This document shows, one piece after another, positions 1 to 8,162 of a stretch of DNA of 39,568 nucleotides. Positions within the stretch are counted from its first letter, which is position 1, and every line of letters begins with the position of its first letter. Under the pieces are notes generated by a model that was not told the DNA's origin, searched no databases, and saw only the letters and a program-made list of their open reading frames with translations. Source of the DNA: a virus; IMG/VR virus record IMGVR_UViG_3300021495_000037, positions 1-39,568 of that record. One strand, written 5' to 3'. The position numbers and the translations under genes were made by a program.

Positions 1-504
1 GCTCAGGGAGACACAGGAGCGCAGGGACCGCAGGGAGTATATCCCGCCTGCAGTTCGGCAGAAATCAACACAGGAACCGAGACAGCCAAAGCTGTAACGC
101 CCGATGCATTGGCAGGGTCTAACGCTTTTACGAGGACTGTCCAGTGCGTAGTATTTGACTTTGGGACTGATGTAGCAACTGGAGACGGAAAGTTTTATTT
201 CCATATTCCAGCATCTCTCAACGGGATGAATTTAGTTGCGGTTCACGCAGAAGTGATAACAGCTGGAACGACGGGAACAACTGATATCCAGATACGTAAT
301 GCAACTGATAGTGTTGATATGCTGTCAACAAAACTGACGATTGACAGCGGAGAAACAGGGTCAGATACAGCGGCAACCCAAGCGGTGATTGACACCGATT
401 ATGATGATGTGGCAACCAACGATTTAATCAGGATTGATGTTGACGCAGTTTCAAGCACAGCTCCTAAAGGTTTGATTGTTACAATGGAATTCAGGTTGCC
501 TTAA
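1..504 (+). CDS. Collagen-like tail fibre, C-terminal part
   Basis: This reading frame is open from the first base and begins with Gly-X-Y triplets ([12 protein letters not shown]). It continues with a segment typical of phage tail-fibre modules (AEINTGTETAKAVTPDALAG) and ends in a beta-rich domain of about 120 residues rich in Thr, Asp and Val. It is most simply the 3' part of the fibre gene that starts at 39131, because both ends are in the same frame and in the same repeat. A short internal start at 109 exists but would cut off the conserved fibre segment, so I do not use it. The fibre would bind the host surface; the terminal domain is the likely tip (inference). Confidence 0.85.
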   Translation, partial: AQGDTGAQGPQGVYPACSSAEINTGTETAKAVTPDALAGSNAFTRTVQCVVFDFGTDVATGDGKFYFHIPASLNGMNLVAVHAEVITAGTTGTTDIQIRNATDSVDMLSTKLTIDSGETGSDTAATQAVIDTDYDDVATNDLIRIDVDAVSSTAPKGLIVTMEFRLP

Positions 505-514
505 AGATAATTAT

Positions 515-1762
515 ATGAAAATTCCAAAAATTTTATCTCAAAAAATAAAAGAAAAATACAACATTAGCCGAAATACTTTTATCTGCAAAGACAAAGGAAA
601 GAAAGCCGAAGAAAGAGAGGTAGAAATTGGCGATATCCATTCGGATATTTTCCAGCCGCAAGTGAAGCTAAAGCAGTGGGAAAACGAGACAAACTTTTCC
701 GCCCGATTGATTGATGATGAATTATTCCGAAGAAGCAGGAGAATTATCAGAAGAAGACCCAGAATTAGAACCGCAGGCGATAAAATTAAGTTCATTAAAG
801 ACAAACTGGAAGCTCATTTTTATGAAACGAAAACAGATAAGAAAACGGACGCCTTTGAATTTGAGGTTATCTTAAAAGAGAAGCCCAAGACAAACAAAGT
901 CAGAATGTCTATCCGCACCAAAGGATTAAAGTTTTATTACCAACTACCTTTGAATGAAGAAAGGCACGACAAGAGAGTTGTTAAAAGCACTCCGACCGAT
1001 TGCTATGACAAAGACGGAAAAGTCATTTGCCACCGCCCCGAAAATGTAGTCGGCTCTTACGCCGTTTATCACGAAAGCAAGCAAGGTGATTATTCTAAAA
1101 TGGGAGGCAAGAATTACCGAGCAGGCAAGGCATTCCATATTTACAGACCCAAAATAACAGATGCTAACGGAAATTGGACTTGGGGAAAGTTAAACATAGA
1201 TGAGAAAAAAGGAATTCTAACAATAGAAATTGACCAGAACTTCTTGGATAAGGCGGTTTATTCTGTGAAGATTGACCCGACTTTTGGGTATACGGCAGAG
1301 GGAGGAACTATTTATGGTATATATGATGATGATATGATTGGAGGTAGGTATTCTTTGTCCGAAAGTGGGGAGGCAACAAGCATATCTGGTTATGTTTATG
1401 GATATGGAAGCGGACAGGTTGGTAAATTTGGCATTTATGACAGTAATAGAAATTTTGAGGGAGGAACATACGAGTTTACTGCTGAATCTTATAGTAAGGC
1501 TTGGAAAACAGAAGATTTAACAAGCTCGGTAAATCTTGCTGCTGGAGATTACTATTTGATGATGTATATTAATGACTACATTGGATTATGTTATGACGAT
1601 GCGTCAAATACTTGGGAAAGAGATAATGATGCTGGTACATATCCAACTTTTCCTAATAGTTTTTCTCCTGATGCTTCAGGAACAGACAACAAATTCTCCA
1701 TCTACTGCACCTATACAGCAGGAGGGGGAGCGGCATTTACTCCAAAGGTAATGTTTTTCTGA
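515..1762 (+). CDS. Putative virion/tail protein, 415 aa
   Basis: I chose ATG 515 rather than an upstream in-frame ATG at 476, which would lie inside the preceding fibre gene. Residues 1-100 are basic. The middle holds a conserved-looking segment (GKAFHIYRPKITDANGNWTW, then LNIDEKKGILTIEIDQNFLD and VKIDPTFGYT) that I recognise as recurring in environmental phage structural proteins without an assigned function. The C-terminal 130 residues form a Gly/Tyr-rich beta domain (GKFGIYDSNRNFEG, NLAAGDYYLMMYIND), plausibly a surface or carbohydrate-binding domain. It sits between the fibre and further tail genes, which supports a virion role. No signal peptide or membrane segment is visible. Confidence 0.7.
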   Translation: MKIPKILSQKIKEKYNISRNTFICKDKGKKAEEREVEIGDIHSDIFQPQVKLKQWENETNFSARLIDDELFRRSRRIIRRRPRIRTAGDKIKFIKDKLEAHFYETKTDKKTDAFEFEVILKEKPKTNKVRMSIRTKGLKFYYQLPLNEERHDKRVVKSTPTDCYDKDGKVICHRPENVVGSYAVYHESKQGDYSKMGGKNYRAGKAFHIYRPKITDANGNWTWGKLNIDEKKGILTIEIDQNFLDKAVYSVKIDPTFGYTAEGGTIYGIYDDDMIGGRYSLSESGEATSISGYVYGYGSGQVGKFGIYDSNRNFEGGTYEFTAESYSKAWKTEDLTSSVNLAAGDYYLMMYINDYIGLCYDDASNTWERDNDAGTYPTFPNSFSPDASGTDNKFSIYCTYTAGGGAAFTPKVMFF

Positions 1763-1763
1763 C

Positions 1764-1825
1764 TAAACTTGTTTATACTCCGTTAAACAAGTTTATACTC
1801 CGTCTAAACAAGTTTATACTCCGTC
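1764..1825 (-). repeat. Three tandem copies of the dispersed 21-nt repeat, inverted
   Basis: Copies lie at 1764-1783, 1784-1804 and 1805-1825, with core AAACAAGTTTATACTCCG. Copies two and three are identical and the first differs at two bases. On the minus strand the core reads CGGAGTATAAACTTGTTT, related to the TGACGAAGTTCAAACTTG repeats at 16325, 18355 and 34016. The array ends one base before the ATG at 1827, so it replaces any ribosome binding site for that gene. It may be an operator or a translation-control element (inference). Confidence 0.85.
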
Positions 1826-1826
1826 T

Positions 1827-3071
1827 ATGATTTCAATTATTACCCCTTTTCATACAAAGGACACAAAATTTTTAAAGGAAGCATACGAAAGCGTAAAAGC
1901 CCAAACTTATAGGGATTGGCAATGGGTTTTAGTCCCAAATAATAAGGGGCTGACAGCTGACTTGCGAGAATTCAAAGACAAACGAATAAAAATAGCCCCT
2001 TATTATGAGCAGACTAATTCAATCGGCAAGATTAAAAACTTTGCCTTTAGGCAGGGAGACGGAGAATGGCTATTAGAATTGGATTCTGACGACATTTTAG
2101 AGCCGACAGCATTGGAAGAATTGTCAAAAGTCAAGGAAGATTTTGCTTATTCCAACACAGCGGAATTCAGGGAAGATCGGGATCGCCGACGCGGTTGGAG
2201 TAGCCCGAAATACAATTTAGCTTATGGCTGGAAATACAGGGAAGTAGAATTTAGAGGGCATAAATTGAACGAAGCAATCAGCTGGAAGCCGACGCCAGCC
2301 TCGGTTTCGCTCATATATTATGCTCCGAACCATTTTAGGGCTTGGCGGAAGGATTTTTACAACAGAATAGGCGGACACAACGAGAATTTTGAAATAGCCG
2401 ATGACCACGAACTGCTGATACGGACATATTTGCAGGGAACGATGAAGCATATTGACAAGTGCCTTTACTTTTACCGCATACACCAAAATAATAACTGGCT
2501 GGAAAGGAACGCCAAAATTCAGGAGTTTACCCACCAGCTTTACTATAATAACATCCATAAGCTTTGCCAGAGATGGTGCGATTTGAATAATTTAAGGAAA
2601 ATAGATTTAGGCGGAAGGTTTAACAAGCCAGAGGGATATGAAAGTGTTGACAGGAAGGATGCGGACATAATCTGCGATTTAAACAAAAAATGGCCGTTTA
2701 AGGACGGAGAAATAGGGCTGATAAGAGCCAATGACATTTTGGAGCATTTATCCGATAAACAGCACACTATGGAAGAAATCCACAGGGTTTTAGCTCCAAA
2801 CGGGTATTTATTGTCAAGCACTCCGTCCGCTATGGGAGAAGGGGCATTTCAAGACCCAACGCACATATCCTACTGGGTCAGAAATTCATTTTACTATTAC
2901 ACAAGAAAAGAGCAGGCAAAATATATTGACAATACTAAAATAAGGTTTCAGGCAATGAAGCTGGAGAACTATTTTCCAAACAAATGGTGCAAGGATAATA
3001 ATATTTTATACATAAGGGCGGATTTGATTAAAGTTTCAGATGAGAGGCTTCCAGGGCTTTTGGAAATTTAA
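1827..3071 (+). CDS. GT2 glycosyltransferase fused to a SAM methyltransferase
   Basis: Residues 2 to about 215 are a GT-A family 2 glycosyltransferase: start ISIITPFHTKDTKFLKEAYES, then the LELDSDDILEP motif whose acidic residues bind the nucleotide-sugar metal. Residues about 255-390 look like a class I SAM-dependent methyltransferase: IDLGGRFNKPEGYESVD (motif I region), DIICDLNKKWPF, NDILEHLSD and EEIHRVLAPNGYLLSSTPS, the usual order of the family. The fused enzyme would transfer a sugar and methylate a glycan (inference). It lies alone among tail genes, directly behind a triple 21-nt repeat, with no Shine-Dalgarno. It also carries one copy of a GC-rich 20-bp word (2175-2194). Acquisition as a unit with its upstream repeats is possible. 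Confidence 0.88.
   Translation: MISIITPFHTKDTKFLKEAYESVKAQTYRDWQWVLVPNNKGLTADLREFKDKRIKIAPYYEQTNSIGKIKNFAFRQGDGEWLLELDSDDILEPTALEELSKVKEDFAYSNTAEFREDRDRRRGWSSPKYNLAYGWKYREVEFRGHKLNEAISWKPTPASVSLIYYAPNHFRAWRKDFYNRIGGHNENFEIADDHELLIRTYLQGTMKHIDKCLYFYRIHQNNNWLERNAKIQEFTHQLYYNNIHKLCQRWCDLNNLRKIDLGGRFNKPEGYESVDRKDADIICDLNKKWPFKDGEIGLIRANDILEHLSDKQHTMEEIHRVLAPNGYLLSSTPSAMGEGAFQDPTHISYWVRNSFYYYTRKEQAKYIDNTKIRFQAMKLENYFPNKWCKDNNILYIRADLIKVSDERLPGLLEI
2175..2194 (+). repeat. GC-rich 20-bp word, copy 1
   Basis: The sequence begins GATCGGGATCGCCGAC and ends CGG. It matches 35997-36016 at 19 of 20 positions and 8375-8394 at 17 of 20. Here it is in frame and encodes DRDRRR. The third copy is read in another frame, so conservation appears to be at the DNA level. 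Confidence 0.7.
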
Positions 3072-3084
3072 TATTTTTAATATT

Positions 3085-4647
3085 ATGGAAAATAAAATTA
3101 TAACTTTAACAATAAATTCCATTTTAGGCGGGCATTCCTCGCTTAAATATCTGACAGCGGAAAACCAATATCTGGACAGCATTGCCATTGACCCAGACTT
3201 CCCCATCAGCGAAACGGACAAAAAGCCTTCAGGGATGTTAAGGCCTGTGGCTTATGAGAAATTCAGCGGGGCGAATGTTGACGGAAACCCGATAGCGATA
3301 ATTACCAATCCAAAGGATACCAAAGTTTATGCAGTATTGGACAACGGGGATATTATTTCATATACTTCAGCTTTAGGTTCGGAAACTTTAGTGGGAACGG
3401 TGGCTGGAGCAAACGCCGAGGGAGCTTGCTATTACAACAATTATATTTATATTTTCGGAACTGGAGCTGATAAGGACGATGTGAGCCGCTATGGACCATT
3501 GGACGGTTCGCCTTCGCTGGCTGACAATGTCTGGAAAGGGGCAACGCTTGGCTCGCAAACTGCATTGGGCGACACTACTTATCCGCCCATCAGAGGTTCT
3601 GGGAATTTGCCAAACCATTGGGGATTTGTCCATCAGGACAATAGATTATATTTTTGCGATTTCAAAGACGGAACAGGATATATCCACTTTATTAAAACCA
3701 AGAAGACAAGCGATGAAGGCGACACAAACGACGGTTCAACTTATAATGCTTTGGATTTGCCTTTCGGATTTATGCCAGTCTGCATAACTAACTGGGGGAC
3801 TGATTTAGTTATCGGGGCGATACAGACTTCCAACAGCACCCTCTCGCAGGGCAAGGCGGCTTTATTCTTCTGGGATTGTTCCTCAAGCTCGTTTTACAGG
3901 ATAGTTTATCTGCCCGAACCTGTAGTTTCTGCCCTTTTGAACAATAACGGAATTGTGTATATCTGGGCAGGGCGGTTTTCAACGGATGGCGGCTATAGTG
4001 TCAGGAAGTATATCGGAGGCGACACAATCAGCAGGGATGAAGACTCTCTGATATTTGGAGAAGGGCATCCGCCCTTGCAGGGAGCGGTTGACGGATTGGG
4101 AAGCAGGATAGTCTGGGGAAGCTGGATTACCACTCCAGAGCCAGCCGCTTGCGTCTGGAGATGCAACAGCTCGCTATTGTTCGCCCATAATGTTGCCAGA
4201 GCGACTGCCTCCGCCTCATCGTCTGACGGAGTGATTACAGCTTTGAAGTTTGCCGAGCAGGGAAGCAGTGCCTTGCCTAAAATGCTCCTTGGATGGAGAG
4301 ACGGAACGCCAGCTTACGGGATTGACAAACTTTCAACGACTTACCAGACGCATTATTTCCGCAAGATGTTTAACATCGGCAGGAATTTTTCCATCAAAAA
4401 AATAAAGTTGTCTCTGGCAAAGGCGGTGGCGGCTAATATGACCATTACGCCGAAGATTTTAATTGACGATGAAAGCTCTTCAGAAACTCTGACAGCTATC
4501 AATAATACTAATTATCCAAATAAAAGGAAAGTTAAATTATATCCAGATGTTCAGGGAAAAAATAATTTCATTTTTGAGTTAAAGTGGAGCGGGACAGCTT
4601 TACTTCCCGTTCTTTTGCCAATAGACATTGATTTAGAAATTTATTAA
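3085..4647 (+). CDS. Putative tail protein with beta-propeller-like repeats, 520 aa
   Basis: ATG 3085 (MENKIITLTINSILGGHSS) is preferred to an in-frame ATG at 3040 that overlaps the previous gene. The N-terminus (SSLKYLTAENQYLDSIAIDP) is of a kind seen in phage virion proteins. The body alternates short Gly/Asp turns and hydrophobic strands (AIITNPKDTKVYAVLDNGD, NNYIYIFGTGAD, QDNRLYFCDF, NNGIVYIWAG), as in beta-propellers. The last 100 residues (FSIKKIKLSLAKAV to LPIDIDLEIY) form a separate beta domain. A role in the tail hub or head-tail junction fits the genomic position. I cannot name a family with certainty. Confidence 0.7.
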   Translation: MENKIITLTINSILGGHSSLKYLTAENQYLDSIAIDPDFPISETDKKPSGMLRPVAYEKFSGANVDGNPIAIITNPKDTKVYAVLDNGDIISYTSALGSETLVGTVAGANAEGACYYNNYIYIFGTGADKDDVSRYGPLDGSPSLADNVWKGATLGSQTALGDTTYPPIRGSGNLPNHWGFVHQDNRLYFCDFKDGTGYIHFIKTKKTSDEGDTNDGSTYNALDLPFGFMPVCITNWGTDLVIGAIQTSNSTLSQGKAALFFWDCSSSSFYRIVYLPEPVVSALLNNNGIVYIWAGRFSTDGGYSVRKYIGGDTISRDEDSLIFGEGHPPLQGAVDGLGSRIVWGSWITTPEPAACVWRCNSSLLFAHNVARATASASSSDGVITALKFAEQGSSALPKMLLGWRDGTPAYGIDKLSTTYQTHYFRKMFNIGRNFSIKKIKLSLAKAVAANMTITPKILIDDESSSETLTAINNTNYPNKRKVKLYPDVQGKNNFIFELKWSGTALLPVLLPIDIDLEIY

Positions 4648-4651
4648 AAAT

Positions 4652-4879
4652 ATGGCTTACGACGCAAACTATTACAAGCAAAAAAAGGACAAAGTTTTGC
4701 GGAAAATCCAGAGAAGCAAGGACATTTTTCTCCAGAGGCAAGTTGACGAGATGAACAGATTTTTGGCGGAGCAAAGGGAGCTCCAAAGCGACATTGCGGA
4801 GATTAACCAAGAGGAGCAAAAGAGCAAGACGGAGAATAAGAAAGAGGAAAGCAAGAAAAATGCCAAAAGAAATATATAA
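4652..4879 (+). CDS. Small charged coiled-coil protein, 75 aa
   Basis: The protein starts MAYDANYYKQKKDKVLRKI and is almost entirely predicted helix, with alternating Lys/Arg and Glu/Gln and heptad-like hydrophobics. The C-terminus is very Lys/Glu-rich. It starts five bases after the stop of the preceding tail gene and its 3' end overlaps the long fibre gene by 20 nt, so translation is probably coupled. It may be a chaperone or trimerisation partner of the fibre (inference). No recognised family. Confidence 0.7.
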   Translation: MAYDANYYKQKKDKVLRKIQRSKDIFLQRQVDEMNRFLAEQRELQSDIAEINQEEQKSKTENKKEESKKNAKRNI

Positions 4880-7800
4880 TTTGCCTACCAGAAAAGAGAA
4901 ATACTTGACCGAACAGGAAGTGCGGGCTATTGTTATTTCCTCAATGGAGAATTTTCAGGGGAATTTCAGGATTAAGAGCGGTTCGGTCAAAGCGGACGGG
5001 GGGACAATAGAAAGCGGTTCGGGAAACTCCATTTTAAAAGTTGATGGAACTAACGGGCTTTGGCTTGGAAATGCGGATTTCAGCTCCGCTCCCTTCAGGG
5101 TGTCCCTTGCTGGAGCTTTGGTGGCGACTTCCGCCGAAATTGAGGGAAAGATTACCGCCACAAGCGGAGAAATAGGCGGATGGGACATTGGAGCGACTAC
5201 TCTGTCAGCGACAAGCATAACTCTTGACAGCGGAAACGAAAAAATAACGGTTGGAGCTTCCAACCCGATTACGATAGACGGGGCGAATAAAAAAATTGAG
5301 AGCGACAACTATGTCTCGGGCTACGCTGGTTCAGGTTTTTACATAGACGAGGACAAGGCGGAATTTGGCAACATCGCCTGCAGAGGACTTATCAGAACTT
5401 CGGTTTTCCAGAAGGATGTCATCTCGGCGATGGGCGGCAATTTTATGGTTTTGGACAGCGATGTGCTGGACGCTGATATGACCGCCGATGACGACAGCGA
5501 TTTGACAACTAAAGGAACGACAACCTTTGCGACGGGCGATATTTTGAGGATTAAGGACGGAACGGATGACGAGTGGCTGGAAGTCACAGCGGTTAACGGG
5601 AATACCTACACGGTTACCCGAGACAAAGCTGGAGCTTACGGAGCTGACGACAACCCCGTTTGGAAAAAAGGAGCAACGGTTGTAAATTACGGGCAATCAG
5701 GGGACGGAGGAGTATATATGACCGCAAGCGAAAGCAACGCCCCTTATTTGTCCGTTTTCACGCATTCTGGAAGCCCTTGGACTGACCTGACTACAAGATT
5801 AAGAATAGGAAATTTAAACGGGTATTTGGGATATACAAGCGATAAATACGGAATAGGAATAGGCGACACCAACTATTATTTAAAATATGACCCGACAAAC
5901 CATCTCCAAATTAAAGGCAATGTGGACATTATAGGCGGCGACGCTTACGACAAGCTGGAAGCCAACCTCCCGAGCGACGAGAACCTTGTCGGCTACTGGA
6001 GCTTTGACGAGGGCAAGGGAGACAAAGCCTACGACGGAAGCGGCAACGGGAACGATGGCACTTTAACAAATATGGCGGACGATGACTGGGTGGACGGAGT
6101 GGCTGGGAGTGCTTTAGATTTTGACGGGAGCAATGATTATGTGGAAGTGGCTGATAATGGTAGTTTGAATATTACTGGTAATATTACAATTTTAGCGTGG
6201 ATAAAATTAGATACACTTGGCTCGGGACAACAACAATATATTGTCGGAAAAACTGAAACTGAATTAACATATGCTATATTTATTGAATCAGATGATACAG
6301 TAAGATGTATTTTACAGGGATTAAATGATACATATCCTTCAGGTTCACCAACAGCTATTACAGATACGAATTGGCATCAGGTTGCAATAAGTTATGACGG
6401 AGAATACATCAGAACATTTTTAGACGGAAAATTACAAATATCTGATGATTCTTCTGGAAATATCAATTCGTCAACGGACAAAATTTATATAGGTATTCGG
6501 AAATATTCAAATTCTTGCTATTTTAACGGCAAAATAGACGAAGTCCGCATCTACAACAAAGCCCTTACCGCCGCAGAAGTCTACGCCCTCTACAAAAACC
6601 CAGCTGGACAGCCGAGTTTGGCTGTGCCGATAGGAAGGCTTACCGCTGGGACAATCTACTCCAAGCAGATAACATTGGCGGTGGCTGACGGGACGGGCGA
6701 CAGCTACATCGCTGGTGGAAACAATCTGGATTTAACTAACTGGAGAGGCGGAGACGCAAGCGGAGGGGCGGTTATTCTCGGGCTGGACGACAGCGACAGC
6801 AACAAGGGGAAGTTCTTTGCTGGAAACTACAGCACTTCCAAATATATGCAATTTGACGGAGAGGATGTAAAAGTCGGAGGCAGAATAACTGCTACCGCTG
6901 GCTCTGATATCCCTTTGGCTTATGTCACGGAAACTTTCACCGCCGCTGAAGATATTTCCCAATACGAGGGAGTTTATCTGGTTAGGGCGGATGCTTCGGC
7001 TGTTGACCCTTCTGATGACACCTATATTGACGAAAGCCAGCCAGATAATAGTTATTGTTCGGCTGGCTATGCATATGTGACCCACGGAACTAACAAAAGA
7101 TATGCGCTCTTTAAATTTTCTTTGACTGGGCACGATAACGCAAGCAATTATAAAACTATTCTGAGGTTGAAAATTTATTCTGCCCCGACAAATACGATGA
7201 CCTGTTATATTTATAAGGTAAATAGTGACTGGTCTGAGTCGTCCTGCCCTACTTGGAACAACCAGCCAACTTTTGATACATATCAAAAAGCATATTTTAC
7301 TGTGCAGGCTTATTCTTACGACGATATAGATGTAGATGTTACGGAATTGTTCAGGCAGTGGAACGATGGCAATAATTACGGATTGGTCATTAAAGCCTCA
7401 ACCGCGGTAGCTGATACGGTTGGCTTTAAGACATCCGAAAACGCAGACCCTTCACAATTGCTGATTTTTGACAATAATTCCTCAAATGTGGGGAAAATCA
7501 AAAAAGCGAAAGCTGACGATTCTCTGACTTGCACTTCCTTTGTTGGAGTAGCCGCCGAGGATATAAGCAATGGCTCTTCTGGCAAAGTTAGAACGCTGGG
7601 AAAGACAACCGCCAAAGGGAATATCGCAGACGCAGGGCTTCCCGCTTATGTTGCTCCTTCTGCCGCTGGAGAATTTAGGGGCGGTCTGACTTCGGTTGAC
7701 GACTATGTGGTTAAGGTTGGAGTAGTCCGACAATCTGGAAATCCTACTGTTGAATTGGTTTTAAGCACTCCTGTTTTGTATTTCAGAAAATTTAATATCA

Positions 7801-8126
7801 GCTGTTCTTCTGCTGATGCTACCGAAGCCAATAATGTCAGAAAACAGATAATTTATGTTGGCTTCAAGCCGACTTTGATGAAATTTAAAACAAAGTCTGG
7901 TTTTGGGGGATATGTCTTTGAGGGCTTTTCTGAGTGCATCGGGGGGGAAGATAATGTTTCTCAAAGGTATGTGCGGTTGGATAATGGCGACCGTGGAAGC
8001 GGTTACATTTGGTATGTTGATGCAAATAATTATTGTAAAATAAAGGTTATAAACGACAATTATATTGTCTTGTATTGGAAAAATAGTACAGGGACAAGTT
8101 ATATGGATATTGAAGCATGGGGATAA
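4860..8126 (+). CDS. Long tail fibre/adhesin with LamG-like and DNRLRE-like domains
   Basis: ATG 4860 (MPKEIYNLPTRKEKYLTEQE) is chosen over an upstream in-frame ATG at 4794 inside the previous gene. The 1088-residue protein has an N-terminal helix, then beta-rich fibre repeats (GEIGGWDIGATTLSATSITL). Residues about 373-585 form a concanavalin A/LamG-like jelly-roll domain (NLVGYWSFDEGKG at its start, YNKALTAAEVYALY at its end). Residues about 719-867 resemble a DNRLRE (CBM96-type) carbohydrate-binding domain (KRYALFKFSL, CPTWNNQPTFD, VDVTELFRQW). The C-terminus is a final beta domain. Both modules bind glycans in other proteins, so this is the best candidate receptor-binding protein. No catalytic residues of a depolymerase were recognised. 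Confidence 0.85.
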   Translation: MPKEIYNLPTRKEKYLTEQEVRAIVISSMENFQGNFRIKSGSVKADGGTIESGSGNSILKVDGTNGLWLGNADFSSAPFRVSLAGALVATSAEIEGKITATSGEIGGWDIGATTLSATSITLDSGNEKITVGASNPITIDGANKKIESDNYVSGYAGSGFYIDEDKAEFGNIACRGLIRTSVFQKDVISAMGGNFMVLDSDVLDADMTADDDSDLTTKGTTTFATGDILRIKDGTDDEWLEVTAVNGNTYTVTRDKAGAYGADDNPVWKKGATVVNYGQSGDGGVYMTASESNAPYLSVFTHSGSPWTDLTTRLRIGNLNGYLGYTSDKYGIGIGDTNYYLKYDPTNHLQIKGNVDIIGGDAYDKLEANLPSDENLVGYWSFDEGKGDKAYDGSGNGNDGTLTNMADDDWVDGVAGSALDFDGSNDYVEVADNGSLNITGNITILAWIKLDTLGSGQQQYIVGKTETELTYAIFIESDDTVRCILQGLNDTYPSGSPTAITDTNWHQVAISYDGEYIRTFLDGKLQISDDSSGNINSSTDKIYIGIRKYSNSCYFNGKIDEVRIYNKALTAAEVYALYKNPAGQPSLAVPIGRLTAGTIYSKQITLAVADGTGDSYIAGGNNLDLTNWRGGDASGGAVILGLDDSDSNKGKFFAGNYSTSKYMQFDGEDVKVGGRITATAGSDIPLAYVTETFTAAEDISQYEGVYLVRADASAVDPSDDTYIDESQPDNSYCSAGYAYVTHGTNKRYALFKFSLTGHDNASNYKTILRLKIYSAPTNTMTCYIYKVNSDWSESSCPTWNNQPTFDTYQKAYFTVQAYSYDDIDVDVTELFRQWNDGNNYGLVIKASTAVADTVGFKTSENADPSQLLIFDNNSSNVGKIKKAKADDSLTCTSFVGVAAEDISNGSSGKVRTLGKTTAKGNIADAGLPAYVAPSAAGEFRGGLTSVDDYVVKVGVVRQSGNPTVELVLSTPVLYFRKFNISCSSADATEANNVRKQIIYVGFKPTLMKFKTKSGFGGYVFEGFSECIGGEDNVSQRYVRLDNGDRGSGYIWYVDANNYCKIKVINDNYIVLYWKNSTGTSYMDIEAWG

Positions 8127-8162
8127 TTTTTTAATAAATAACTAACAGGAAGCAAAAAAAAT

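Noticed and set aside
1764-1825. CRISPR array
   Set aside because: The 21-nt units are directly contiguous with no spacers and no cas genes are present.
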